64,000 bases of DNA from the NCBI GenBank assembly GCA_033816765.1, contig CM066291.1, positions 2,480,001 through 2,544,000 on the forward strand. Reading direction: 5' to 3'. This document shows, one piece after another, positions 47,151-58,035 of this stretch. Under the pieces are notes generated by a model. It ran no database searches, was not told where the DNA came from, and saw only the letters and a list, made by a program, of their open reading frames with translations. Source of the stretch: Nothopassalora personata. Its lineage: Eukaryota; Ascomycota; Dothideomycetes; Mycosphaerellales; Mycosphaerellaceae. Made by a program: the position numbers and the translations under genes. Numbering within the stretch: position 1 is the first letter of the stretch; each line of letters begins with the position of its first letter.

Positions 47151-48529
47151 ACTAGTATAGGAGTACTAGAGTATAAATAAAACTTTTCTTAACTATAAAC
47201 AAAACAAAAGCTGAAGAGTAGCGCGCCTACTAGGGGCTACGTAGAGTAGTAGTAGGCGAGGAGCCCGCGAGTAGCATATAAGGCGAGGGCCTTAGTTATC
47301 GTTACGTAGTAACTTAGGTAGGAACGCCTAGTCGGCGGCGGTAGTATTAATGTTCTACGCCTATAGGAACTGGGACTACGGTTAGTAGGGTACACGTATA
47401 CGAGGAACATACGACTTACGGCGCGGCCGAGTTCAAATAGCCTATTAAGGGCGCGGTTCTACTCCTACTAGAGCGCGAGGGCTTCGGCGGCGGGGGCGGC
47501 GGCAGTAGTAGCGGCGGTAGAAGTACGTATACGGGTTTCCCCGGCACGCTTATACTTATAGGCATTAAATTACCTAATAGCCTATAGAAAGGGTTAGCCG
47601 AAGCATAGGAGACGTACTAGAGCCCCCGCACGCGAGTAGTAGTCGACTCGTAGGAGCGAAGTAGCGACTTACCTCCGTGATGTCGTTACCTAGCTAGGTA
47701 TATAGGCGGATCTACTCTACTAGCTCCTACTACTAGAGGTCTATAGGCGCCTAGCCCATTATGGCCGTAAGGAAGTCGCGCTAGGAGCGCGAGGCGCGTA
47801 GGCGACTTACTAGCGAGGCGATAGCGTAGCTAGTATTAGGTACGTAGCTATGTCTATTGCGCCTATAGCGGCTACACTTCCTTAGGAGCTCGCCGGTAGT
47901 AATACTATTATAGTTATCGGCTTCGTCTAGTAAGTAGTTAGTATACGAATCGTAGGCGGCGCGCGTAGAGACTTACCCCTAACAAAGTATAGGAGGCACC
48001 GTATACACATATTAATCCGCTACGAGAGCTTAGTAGCGGGCGAGGGCGTTAGTAGCTACGAGGGTAATGCTAGTCGCTTACGACCACTAGGCGTTCTAGG
48101 TACGTTACGTACTAGAGCCGCCTAGTAGCGCTCGTCTTCTAAGGGGCTAGTAGTACTATCGCTACTAGTGCTACTAGAGAAGGCGGAGCGGCTAGAGAAT
48201 AGCGGCGAGGAGGGCCCGTCCGACATAATAATAATAATAATACTAGCGAGGCGCTTACGGTACGGGTGCGGTACGGGTACGTAGTAGTAGTACGACGAAG
48301 GTAGTACGCTAGGGAACGTACTACGAAATAGGGCTAGGTTAGGCTAGAGTTTTATGCCCCTAACTAGCTACGTCGGTATAGTAACTAAGCCTTACTTACT
48401 TACACCTATATAACGACACGTACGTAACCCGTATATAGGCCGTATAGTAACTATAGTTCTAGAAGTACGTAGGAGCCTCTACGTAGCAACTAGCGAGCTA
48501 AGGACAGCTCGCACGGGAGGGGAGGTAAT
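47151..48529. other. 3' region of E with a possible minus-strand Cys-rich frame
   Basis: 1.4 kb with no plus-strand domain. On the minus strand, at about 47700-48010, a frame reads Y-x2-Y-x7-Y-x11-C-x2-Y-x6-Y (second half KCSRYRRNRHSY). It is close to a Zn2Cys6 spacing if Tyr are RIP-altered Cys. No start codon or upstream frame could be settled, so this is only a hint of an antisense gene like that of N. A GC-rich triplet run (about 47480-47525) is also present. The purine tract GGGAGGGGAGG at about 48515-48525 precedes the LTR. Confidence 0.35.
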
Positions 48530-48725
48530 TGTAAGGGGCAGCCTAGTAGCTAACCCTTACATGTAGCCTTATATATAATATACGGTCGCGACCAGCTACT
48601 AAGCCGCACGTAACACGTATACGTACACCTTACGACGCGCGATGCGTCTTAAATAAAAGGTAAGAATTAGTTTATCTACGACTAGTAGGTCGTGGGCGTG
48701 CTATACATTACGACATCCCTTAACA
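48530..48725 (+). repeat. 3' LTR of E
   Basis: 196 bp, TGTAAGGGG...CCCTTAACA, partner of 34954-35149, followed by the CTATA duplication. Confidence 0.85.
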
Positions 48726-48833
48726 CTATACTACTATAAGACTACCTTAGCTTATAGCGACTAACTGCACTACCTATGTTGCCCGGGCTTACTACTTTAG
48801 AACCTAAGGACAGGTTCGTAATAGGGGAGGATA

Positions 48834-49206
48834 TATTAACGACTAATAGGTTATATTAACCTTAGGTTTAGAGGGGGTCCCTTAGGTCTAACTTACCCTA
48901 ATTTCATTTAGGTTTAATTAGACATTTAGGTAAGCTAGTAGGACCTAGTATAGCTGTTAAAGATATATACTACGTAGCTAAGCATTATAAGCGTAGCATT
49001 AAGGCAACAATTTAATTTATACCTCTCGAGTAGAGGGCATAGGGGTTTAGGTCCACCAATCCTCTTGTTTTATCTAGCTACTACGCTACTCGTTACGTGA
49101 CCTAATTTCCCGGTCCCGGGACCGGCAAATACCCCTACTTACGTAAGCACCGCTCTATACTACCACAACTCGGACAGGCCTACATAGGGTAGTTAGTAGA
49201 TATTAC
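48834..49206 (+). repeat. 3' LTR of K
   Basis: About 373 bp matching 13802-14172. Preceded by AGGGGAGGATA. Contains palindrome copy 4 (49110-49125). Confidence 0.7.
49110..49125. repeat. Palindrome copy 4 (in K 3' LTR)
   Basis: The 16-bp core again, flanked by TTTC and CAAAT; the C here is TAAAT in copies 1-3. Confidence 0.9.
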
Positions 49207-49679
49207 TACGAACGAAGTAGGACACGTTAAGGTTAAGACTAGTCTCGGGACGAGACTAAGCTAGAAGGGGGATAGTATTACGGTCTAAGTACGGTAAGCC
49301 TAAGGCTCCCCCGCATTAGTATATAACGACACGGGGATCCGTGTCCCGTAATATAGATCCCCTATATAAAGGATCTATCGCTCCCTCGATAGACACTATA
49401 GACCCTTTAGATCTATAGGATCTATAGGTAGACACTATAGACCCGGACAATATAATTCCTTTATATTTAGGAACGCTAAAAACCCTTATAGTTTAGAAGC
49501 GTTTAACTTACTGTTTAATCTTACTATTTAGAATATAACCTTACCTAACTGCTCCCTCGCTACTACTTTATACTACTCTCCCTCTTACTCCTACTCGACG
49601 AGAACAAATCTCGATTAAACAAAGGTTACCTAACTTGTTAGTTAACTTAGTAAGATTATAGGTTTAACTAAACCTAACA
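49207..49679 (+). mobile_element. Element H, right fragment with 3' LTR
   Basis: Continues H from 13801. A leader of about 55 bp is followed by the polypurine tract AGAAGGGGGATAG (about 49263-49275), then an LTR from 49276 (TATTACGG, from TGTTACGG). The LTR shares the block CCTTTATATTTAGGAACGCT and a GCGTTTAA primer partner with the LTR of N. The 3' end near 49679 (CCTAACA) is approximate. Confidence 0.65.
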
Positions 49680-49717
49680 CTAAATATAAAGGAGATTATT
49701 CTTTAAATAGAGCAATA
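49680..49717. other. Short sequence between H and copia-2
   Basis: RIP-mutated, AT-rich DNA ending in CAATA, the target duplication of copia-2. No gene. It may belong to a further LTR that continues at 55342-55513. Confidence 0.5.
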
Positions 49718-49964
49718 TGTTAAGTTAAGACCTAATAGGATACGTAGTTAGTAGCGGAGTAGAGTAAGAGATTAATCTTTAACTAGCTAATAGCTATAGG
49801 GCATGTAGTAATATATTAGGAACCAATGCGGTAATTGTGTTAGATGTCTATCTAAGCTAAAGGGGAGAGAAGGTGTCTTCCGATAAGCTAAGTTATCGTG
49901 GATGCCTTAGGCTATTAGATTACAACCTAACTGTTAGCTCCCCTTAAGATGCTACATCTTAACA
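49718..49964 (-). repeat. 3' LTR of copia-2
   Basis: 247 bp, differing from 55090-55336 mainly by CA/TA and TG/TA changes. This copy carries more of the changes. Confidence 0.9.
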
Positions 49965-52900
49965 CTCCTACTTATCTCACATAGGAGGTTATAGTCTACT
50001 CTTCTCCTATTAGTAGTATTTAGACCTCTATAACAGGTTAAGCTAGCTTACAAACCTCTAGAAGTGTAGACTAGTCTTTAGCTTTATAAACCTATCTATA
50101 ACCATCTTAGATGTTAGGGTGTACTTAATAGTAATAAGCCTTCTCTACTAAAGTTTCCTAACAGTATTGTAGGTAATGTTAATGTGCTTTAACTTGTTAT
50201 AAACATGTGCATCCCTCACTAGGGTAAGGGTAGCTTAGTTATCACCTCTTAATTGGACTAGTCTTAAGCTTAACATAGTCTCCTAGTTTCTAGTAATCCT
50301 TAGTTAATAGGAACAGTCTCCTACTAACTCTAGACAGTCTATCTCCCTTAGTAGTAAAGCTAGGAATTGGGATTGCTTTGCACATACATTCATAGCTATG
50401 TATTTAGCTTCTATTGTAGATGTTGCTATAGACTTTTACTTCTTACTTATCTAGGAGACTAGTGCCCTATAGAGGAAGAAGACATACCTAAGGATAGAGA
50501 CTCTATCTGCTTTGTCTATTGCATAATTAGAGTCATAGTATCTAACTAGGCATCCTTCTCTATGCCTAGAGAAGATAAGGCTAAGATTAGGATATAACCT
50601 TAGATATCTTATAATCTTCTTCAAAGCCTTTATGTAGTAGGTGGATAGGTCACTTATAAATAAGCTTATCCTTCCTAGGGCAAAAGTAATGTCTAGCCTT
50701 GTAATTGTTGCTAGCTACATCTATATACTATTAATACTCTAGTACTCTACCTTATTACACCTCTTATCTATGTAGCTTAAAGGTTTAAGAGCCTTATAGC
50801 TGTCTATAGGTAAGTGTGTAGGTACTGCCTTCTTATAGTTTATCCCTATCTTAGTAAGGTTGTCCCTAATAAAGTGTCCCTAGTTAAGTTTTAGGATTCC
50901 TCTCCTCCTGTCCCTTATAACTCTTATGCTAAGGATCTTTTTAGGTTCACTAAGATCTTTAATCTTAAAGACTTTACTAAGTTCTCTTTTAAACTAGAGA
51001 ACATCTATTAACTTTAGTGCAGTAATTAGAATGTTATCTATATATATAAGAATTATGATCTCTTTTTCCTTATAAATAAGTAGGTATAGATCCACCTCTA
51101 ACTATGTGAATCTAATCTCTCTAAGCTTTAACATATAGAGTTGATTCTAATCTCTAGCTACTTACTTAAGTCTATATAAGCTTTTAAGGATCTTAAACAC
51201 TATGTTTAGTAGAAGCTTAACTCCTAGTAGTAGTAATATAAAGATGTCTTTATAGAGGGTGCTTTCTATGAACGTATTGTTTATATCTACTTAGTAAAGA
51301 TAGAGATCCTTCTTATATATAATAGTTATGAACACCCTAAGGGTGTCCTGTCTAACTGTAGGCGCAAATATCTCTATAAAATTAACACTAAACTTCTGTG
51401 AAAAGCCCCTTACAACTAGCCTAGCCTTAAACTTTTCAATGGCTCTACTAATGCTTCTTTTAACATTAAAGACCTATCTTAACGTAACTAAGTTTACTCC
51501 TTTTAGTAGAACAGCATTCTCCTAGGTGTTGTTGCTCTATAGAGCATCTAGCTCCTTCTAGATTGCTTCCTTCTAAAGGTGTCCCTATTTCTTGTTATTT
51601 ATAGCATCCTTATAGGACTTTAGAATTGGGATCTCTTACTTATATGTAATGACTTCTAAAGTTGCTATAAAGGCCATCTCCTTAACTTCTTCTAGGAATT
51701 TACTATCCTATAGTACTGAATTATCCACTGATTGTATAGCTATAAAGAAAGCTTAGTAGTAAGTAGTAAGGTTCTCTAAGAGGTCTATTGCTTCTCCTAC
51801 TTTAGTAGCTAGTTTAGGTACAGGCACTATAGATCTTAGGGCTTTCTATTTCTATTTATAGCCCTTAACATTATGGTTAGCCCTCCTCTTACTAAGGGAT
51901 GACCTAAGAGTAGTTACTTGTGTCCTAGTAACATTCTTTTCCTAGAGATCTAGTGAGCCCCTAATTGGCTTATCGATTTTCTAAAATTCCCCTATATCCT
52001 TTAGAGGCTAGGGAAGTTGCATAAACAGCTTTCTTAGCTGGGCTATTACTAGGCTGCTCTACTGAATAATTGAATGGTGAACAGGTTGCTCTAAGGATAT
52101 GTCCTTCCTTAGCCTCCCTAAGGGTCTCCTAGCTGGTGCATTGCTTAATAGATTCAATTTTGTAATATTGAGATCTATATTACCTCTAGGTTGGTCCTTA
52201 AAGAAGTCTACATATATGTGTTGTTTTACAGCTTTTATGTCTAGTTCCTAAAAGAGCTAGGCCTTAGCTGTGTTTTTAACGTATCTAACAAACACTACTT
52301 CTTTACCTCTGTTTATTAGTTTATTACTTCTTGCCTATTAAGGCTAGGATCTTATGTCTATATAGACAATAGCTTTACATCCCTAAACCTTTAAATGGTT
52401 AATAGTTAGCTTAATACCATTAAAGGCTTTATCTAGTGAAACCTTAAACCTATTATAGTCTAGACTATTTAGTAGTTTGTTCCTTATGTAGGTTTGGGCT
52501 TCTGGTGCTTTAGGCTAGAATTCAATTAGTATCTTAGCCTCTTTAAGCATTGCCCTTATAGAGTCTTCTAAGGTTTGTATTAACCTTTTAACTAGTCTAT
52601 TTTGGAGCGAGTTGTATGCCTTAGTATGCTCTAGCCCAATTCCTAAATCCTTCTCCTACTGCTTAACTAATATAATAAGTTCCCTTGTATTGTTAAGCCT
52701 AACTGCTTTTAACTGTACTAATGATTTCCTCTCTACCTTAATCTTCTAGTTCTAGAGAGTAACTAGAGCATCTTCTCTTTTCTTAAGAGGATAGGTCCAC
52801 TTTTTTCTAGAAAAGTTATTAACAATCTTAAGCTAGTATTTAAACCCTAGCCTTAATGTTAGCAGTGGACTATATATATATTAATGGATATAAGGGCAAG

Positions 52901-54640
52901 TCTTTTAGGTCTTCTCTTAGTAACTTTGCCTTTATACTTCTTCATCTTTGCTGTTAAACACACTCTACACTAGTAGAAGCTATCCCTAGGAACAGGAATA
53001 GGTTCTTTTAAGTCTATTACCTTATAAAGATTCTAGAGTAAGTTCTTCCTAAAGTGTGCAAATCTTCTATGCTAAAGCTCCTACTGTTTTAGGTTAGTCT
53101 CTAATTCAGCAGTTATAAAGGCATTAGCATTCTCTATTAGTAGTGTATATAATAAGTGATGTGCCCTTTCTTATAGTAGAGGAGAAATCTCATTAATGAA
53201 TAGGAGCCCCCTAAGGAGCCTTGTCTAGATAACAGTTTAGCCAGAGGGGGATATAAGAGAAAATGAAGGAGGTTAGACACTAAACTGCTTACTAAACTAG
53301 TTCTAAGAAACTAGGTTTACCCCTAGCTTAGGTATAAGTAGAATATCTTCTAAAACAACTTTTCTACTAGATCTCCTACTTATCTCTACAGTCCTAATAT
53401 AAGTGGCTAACAAATACCTACCTCCCACTTTAATCTATTTCTTCTTTATTAAGGGAGTTATAGATCTAAAGAAGCAGTTCTAGTTAGTTATATAGGATGA
53501 AGCATAAGAATTAAGTAACTACTCTAATAAGGGGAACTTGCCTTAGACTTCTGTAGTTAAGTGAGCTACTTTATTATACTTATTATTATTAGACATTGTC
53601 TTCTAAGATAAGTTGCATAAGTTAGGTAGCTCTTAGGTAGAGAAACCTTTCCTAGTCTTCCTTATTTTAGAGGAAAGAGACTAGGCCTAGTTCTTCTAGA
53701 GTGATAGTATGTTAGAGCTAAGTTTCTTTACTATTTTCTTAAGTTCCTCTATAGAGGACTTCTCTCTTAGTGTTCTTCTTAAAGATAGTAGTAGAGATCT
53801 TCTCTTCTTAACATGTGTTGTATTCTAGGAGGATAGTGCTTAGGAATAAGATCTAAGGACCTTCTTTGCCTTAGAGAGACTAGGGCAGTCCTTAATAAGA
53901 TAGTCCTTCTTATAGAGAAGGTAGGAAAGTGATCTTGCCTAACCTAAGGGCCTAACCTAGGTAGCTACTATACTATACTTAGCCTTAGAGGGATTTAATC
54001 TAGCCTCTTAAGCCTTAAGGATCTTTAAGGTCCTTTTATAATCTATCTTTAGCTAAGCTATAATAGTATCCCTAGCTATATAGTAGTTAGGTAGCAGTAA
54101 GCTTAAAAGCTAGGTTATTCTTATATTAGCTTTCCTATAGTACTAGCCCTCTAGGTTAACATTAGCAATCCTTCTTCTAAGAGACACTAGGTGTGCCTAT
54201 ATAGATCTAATAGTGAACTCTTCACTTATCTCAAAGTTTATAAACTGTTTTATAAGCTTATATATATAGGTTAGCAACACCTAGCTATACTTATTCTAGA
54301 GATGCACCTATATCTTAGCAGCTTTTCTAGATTCGTAAGAGCCCTTAAGCTTAAATTTATCTTCTTCTATAATCCTACTTAGGATACTAAAGTTGTAAGC
54401 TACATTTTGTTTTGTCTATGTTAGTGTATTAAGAATCTCTTTAATCTTAGTCTCTTCCTAGAGTTTTAGGTTCTTGCCCTTAATGTTATTAAATAAAACT
54501 TCTAATAGGTTATTAATTGCAAAGAATGCTAACTAGCTCTCTATCTTGTATCTCTAAAGGTTGAACTATCTCTTCTAGTTGTCTCTCCTAAGAATTGGGA
54601 TTTTAGTTCCCTTCTCTTCTCCTTTCTCTTAGTGTGAATC
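49965..54640 (-). pseudogene. copia-2 gag-pol polyprotein
   Basis: Read leftward: gag about 54640-53600, protease about 53500-53300, integrase about 53150-52150, RT about 51720-50950 and RNase H about 50650-50000. RT shows FIEIFAPTVRQDTLRVF followed by DLYLY-VDINNTFIES (about 51260-51390), the classic copia RT entry. The catalytic box reads YIDN at about 51040. In-frame TAG/TAA are scattered, so the copy is dead. Confidence 0.8.
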
Positions 54641-55074
54641 TATAATAAATTGAATATAATAAAATAAGGTGTATATGCTTTAAAGTCGTAGCTTAGGTCC
54701 TGCTAAGGCTTTTAGTATAGAATAGTAGGGTTCGTAGGTGTAGATACTAAGGCCTGCTTAGTAGGGTAAAGAAAGAGCAGTATAGTCTCGGAGCTAGGAC
54801 ATAGGTCTGTCTCTCCTAGTAGAGTTCTAAATGACTTACTTGAAGTCCTTCTTAATAGTATCTCGATGCAGTTCTGCCTGTAGAGTGTCTTTAAGGTATT
54901 AGCTTATAGTAAGCCGTATAGAGTCCTTTTCTAGATTATCTATTACTTAGTATTAAACTAAGCTCCTTAATAGGACAGATAGGGTAGACTTCTGCTTCCT
55001 AGATGTTTTCTACTATAATAGCAAGGGATACAAGTAACCTGTACTAATATAGGTTGCTCTTACTCCTGCACAAA

Positions 55075-55089
55075 CCCGGGCTTATAACC
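55075..55089 (-). promoter_or_regulatory. Primer-binding site of copia-2 (half-tRNA-Met type)
   Basis: On the minus strand GGTTATAAGCCCGGG directly follows the 5' LTR, identical to the site in copia-1 although the LTRs are unrelated. One RIP reversal makes it complementary to the Met tRNA anticodon arm. Confidence 0.65.
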
Positions 55090-55336
55090 TGTTAAGTTGA
55101 GACCTAACAGGATACGTAGTTAGCAGCGGAGTGGAGTAAGAGATTAATCTTCAACTAGCTAATAGCCACAGGGCATGCAGCAATATATTAGGAACCAATG
55201 CGGTAATTGTGTTAGATGTCTATCTAAGCTAAAGGGGAGAGAAGGTGTCTTCCGATAAGCTGAGTCATCGTGGATGCCTTAGGCTATTAGATTACAACCT
55301 AACTGTTAGCTCCCCTTAAGATACTACATCTTAACA
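55090..55336 (-). repeat. 5' LTR of copia-2
   Basis: 247 bp, partner of 49718-49964, with CAATA duplicated outside. Confidence 0.9.
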
Positions 55337-55590
55337 CAATACTCTATTATAACTCTAATTGCTCTATTTAAGCTCTATAAGGGCGAGATGTCGTGCCTAG
55401 TCGTCGCCTTAGTTATGTCTTCCTATTCTCTATTTACTATTTAAATACCGAAATAGAGTATATTACGTATAGGTTAGTAATTCTAGCTTTCTGCGGAACC
55501 AAACCGTAACACTTATCTTGCTCTTTAAGATAAGCTATTGCTTGTTAATATAGGTCTATTATATAGTAAGATATACGTTAAGAAAGAATA
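55337..55590. other. RIP-mutated remnant and boundary of the repeat block
   Basis: AT-rich with few CA/TG. ACCGTAACA at about 55505-55513 is the reverse complement of the TGTTACGG LTR start, so a minus-strand LTR remnant of that family probably ends here. Dinucleotide composition returns to normal from about 55,560-55,600. Confidence 0.5.
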
Positions 55591-56089
55591 GTGAAGAAAC
55601 ACGCTATTGTGCACGCGACGCGACTGTGCACGGGCTGCACCGGACTTCTAGATTCACCGCCAAGAGGACATCCGACTGTCATCTATACACTACATCACAC
55701 TGTCGACATGCTGGGGCTGAGTCGCGCGCGCGAAACCACAACCATGTATGTGACCACGTCGGCGACCACTCGCAAGCTATTGACCAGGTGTTGGCCTCGC
55801 ACATTACGCGCCCAACCCCCAACACCTCGAATTCAAGAGCTTGACGCGGCGGCGCTTAGACAGCCGCGAACAAGTGCGGTATGGCCAGAACATGTACGAT
55901 GATACAATACAAGTCGAGTCGAGATTGTCTACACCACTGCCTACTCTACAGCTGTACAGTGCACTCTTTCGTGACCCGCCGCCGACCTTGTGCTCGTAAG
56001 CATCCGTTTTCTACATCGCTCACAACGCCGTCAAATGCAATTCCGCCCAACGCCGCTTTGTGCATGCAACACCATCGCAGCATGCACAT
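55591..56089. other. Intergenic region downstream of the DnaJ gene
   Basis: Normal base composition, with CA and TG abundant. Short open frames on the plus strand (for example 55591-55902) look like chance: no domain, basic low-complexity composition. It should include the 3' UTR and terminator of the minus-strand DnaJ gene. Confidence 0.5.
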
Positions 56090-57724
56090 TCACCCGGATC
56101 CGGACCCGGAAGCCTTCTTAGGCGGCTCTTCGTCCTGCTGGTCGGTCTTCTTCGGGTCCACTTCGTCATGCTGTCCAGTGATGTTATGCCACATGTGCTT
56201 CAGAAATCCCTCGTTCTTGTGATCTTCCGCCGACTGACCAGGCTTTCGCGCTGAGGTACCCGTGCTCGCCTTGGGTGCATGCTTCAAATTGTTCAGATTC
56301 ATGATCCTCTTCGCACTCTTGTCTCCCATCTCATCGGCCAGCATTTCTACGATCGTTCGCTGGTTCACGGACAAGTACTTCGGCATCTGGACCTTGAACT
56401 CTACTTGCAGGTCTCCGTTGTTACCGCGTCGTGAAGACAGCTTCTTCATGCCCATCCCGGACAATGTGATCTTATCGCCGGTCCCCGTACCAGTTGCGAC
56501 CTTGACCTTAACCTCGCCGTCGAGGGTTGGGACTGTGATCTCGCCTCCCAGAATCGCGGTCGTTAGGGGTATGCTTGCCGTGTATAGAATATCCGAGCCG
56601 TTTCGTGAGAACTTCGTGTCGGGCGCCACGCGGATGAAGACATAGAGATCACCCTTCTGAGTGCTTGCGCCAGGGTTCGTTGCCTGGCCGGTCGGTGGGT
56701 AGTCACCTTCGCCCATCACTCGTAGTCGCATGCCGTCTTCCACTCCGCCGGGGATGTCCACTGTCACTGTCCTCCGTTCTCTCACGGCTCCGTTGCCCTT
56801 GCAGGTTCCGCATTCGCTTCCGCGAGGTACTTGTTGACCAGTGCCTCCACAGGTTCCACAAGTGCTCGCCATCTGGAAGCCTCCCTGCATGAAATGTACT
56901 CTTGTTCCTGTTCCGTCACAGCTCTTGCATGCACTTCTCGAACTTCCCTTCTTCAGACCACTTCCTGTACACGTCTTGCATTGCACCAGAGGTGTGATGA
57001 CGATGTCTTTTTGCACACCCTTTGCAGCATCCATGAACGAGATGTTGGTCTGGACTTCAATGTTCTCACCAACCATGACCTCTTCCCTGAACGGTCCACC
57101 TCCCCTCCCTCTCCTCGCGCCGCCTCCACCAAATGCTGAAAAGAGATCCTCAAAGTTGAACTCGGCACCAAATCCCCCTTGCGCTCCCCCTCCTCCGAAA
57201 CCACCAAACGGTGAGCCAGCGCCAAATGGATTGCCTCCGCCTGGGCCTGCGCTGCCTGGATTGAAGCCTGCGTTGCCATTCTGATCGAATGCTGCTGAGC
57301 CGTACTGATCGTACATCTTTTTCTTTTCTGGGTCGCTCAGGATTTCGTAAGCTGTTTGTGCTTCACCGAACTTCTCCTTCGCTTTTGGCTCCTTGTTAGT
57401 GTCCGGGTGGTACTTCTTTGCCATGCCGTAGTAGGCTTTCTTGATTTCTGCCGCCGACGCGTTTTTCGAGATACCAAGCGCGGCATATGGGTCTTTGGTC
57501 GCGAACGATGTCGGCGAGGCGTGAAAGGCTCGACGCTGTAATCGATCGTGGTTCGTGCGATGTGATGGTATTGATCGAGGTCGCTGTCGTTCGCAAGTCG
57601 AAAACTTGCGCTGGTGCATGCATTGCGCTCGATCTTGCTGATGGTGAGTCCTGGCAGGCCGGCTGGCTGCGAGCAGTTGCCGTACGGCTGTCCTGGGCAG
57701 GACCGATGGTGCTGCTAAACTCAT
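56090..57724 (-). CDS. MDJ1: Mitochondrial DnaJ/Hsp40 co-chaperone (MDJ1 type)
   Basis: A 544-aa type I J-protein that stimulates mitochondrial Hsp70 in folding of imported proteins. I chose the Met at 57724: it starts a classical presequence ([25 protein letters not shown], then the Arg-rich [10 protein letters not shown] at about 61-70). The in-frame extension to 57970 is acidic and unlike a targeting signal. J domain 78-142 with HPD at 106-108. Gly/Phe-rich region 150-210. Four C-x2-C-x-G-x-G zinc repeats between about 249 and 312. C-terminal substrate-binding domains 315-470. A hydrophilic tail to 544 ends in SGSGSG. No intron is needed. It is the first intact gene after the repeat block, and its codons show no RIP. 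Confidence 0.95.
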   Translation of the reverse strand: MSLAAPSVLPRTAVRQLLAASRPARTHHQQDRAQCMHQRKFSTCERQRPRSIPSHRTNHDRLQRRAFHASPTSFATKDPYAALGISKNASAAEIKKAYYGMAKKYHPDTNKEPKAKEKFGEAQTAYEILSDPEKKKMYDQYGSAAFDQNGNAGFNPGSAGPGGGNPFGAGSPFGGFGGGGAQGGFGAEFNFEDLFSAFGGGGARRGRGGGPFREEVMVGENIEVQTNISFMDAAKGVQKDIVITPLVQCKTCTGSGLKKGSSRSACKSCDGTGTRVHFMQGGFQMASTCGTCGGTGQQVPRGSECGTCKGNGAVRERRTVTVDIPGGVEDGMRLRVMGEGDYPPTGQATNPGASTQKGDLYVFIRVAPDTKFSRNGSDILYTASIPLTTAILGGEITVPTLDGEVKVKVATGTGTGDKITLSGMGMKKLSSRRGNNGDLQVEFKVQMPKYLSVNQRTIVEMLADEMGDKSAKRIMNLNNLKHAPKASTGTSARKPGQSAEDHKNEGFLKHMWHNITGQHDEVDPKKTDQQDEEPPKKASGSGSG

Positions 57725-58035
57725 AGTTAAGGGCTGTATGCTAGGGGTAGAGGAATTGATGAGACGCTGCACGACATGGAGGTACTCACTTGTCGTGAGA
57801 AATCTTACCGAGGATCTGCCGCATCTATCTTCCGCCATCGGCGAACTTTCTAGACATCGATTTTCTTCCTCTGTAATGACACCAACTCCATCAACGTCCC
57901 TCCCATTGATGTTCAGGGGTATGTCAATCATCACAACGAGTCTGCCAGGACTTTTGAAAGATGCATCCAACGGCGCTCCCAGCAGTGGACGAATTCAAAA
58001 GCCATGGGTGATAAGATATCGACCACAACGGCTAC
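57725..58035. other. 5' leader/promoter region of the DnaJ gene
   Basis: The minus-strand frame is open from 57970 to the chosen start but the residues are not conserved-looking. It is probably 5' UTR. No clear TATA box. Confidence 0.4.

Larger units (their letters stand above)
34954..48725 (+). mobile_element. Gypsy chromovirus-like element E (split by N)
   Basis: Two 196-bp LTRs (34954-35149 and 48530-48725) are flanked by the duplication CTATA (34949-34953 and 48726-48730). gag and pol lie on the plus strand, interrupted by element N at 39815-46883. Removing N and one TAAGG copy restores the frame across the junction (AYRLALLADLRLYNVFYISLLEPY would be contiguous in two parts). A 1.4-kb region follows pol. 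It is RIP-inactivated. A minus-strand relative, E', is at 7920-12249. Confidence 0.9.
13802..49206 (+). mobile_element. Giant LTR element K with three long ORFs, split by nested insertions
   Basis: Two copies of a repeat of about 372 bp (13802-14172 and 48834-49206) in the same orientation bound gag-protease (14524-17382), RT-RNaseH-integrase (17367-30909, interrupted by copia-1) and a third large frame (from about 31525, interrupted by E). After removing copia-1 and E the element would be about 11.9 kb. A purine tract (AGGGGAGG, about 48823-48830) directly precedes the right repeat, as a polypurine tract should. A palindrome recurs in the LTR and near both ORF junctions. It is RIP-mutated. 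Confidence 0.7.
49718..55336 (-). mobile_element. Copia LTR retrotransposon, copia-2 (minus strand)
   Basis: 247-bp LTRs (49718-49964 and 55090-55336; TGTTAAG...CTTAACA) are flanked by CAATA (49713-49717 and 55337-55341). Orientation is minus: the primer site is inside the right LTR and the domains read leftward. It differs from copia-1 in LTR sequence and lacks the long 3' region. RIP damage is milder than in the Gypsy elements. Confidence 0.92.

Noticed and set aside
51328..51525. 65-codon plus-strand frame in copia-2
   Set aside because: It is the complement of the RT region; the minus-strand reading gives a canonical copia RT motif.
55591..55902. 103-codon open frame on the plus strand
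   Set aside because: No domain, overlaps another frame of similar length, composition like random GC-rich DNA; treated as chance.
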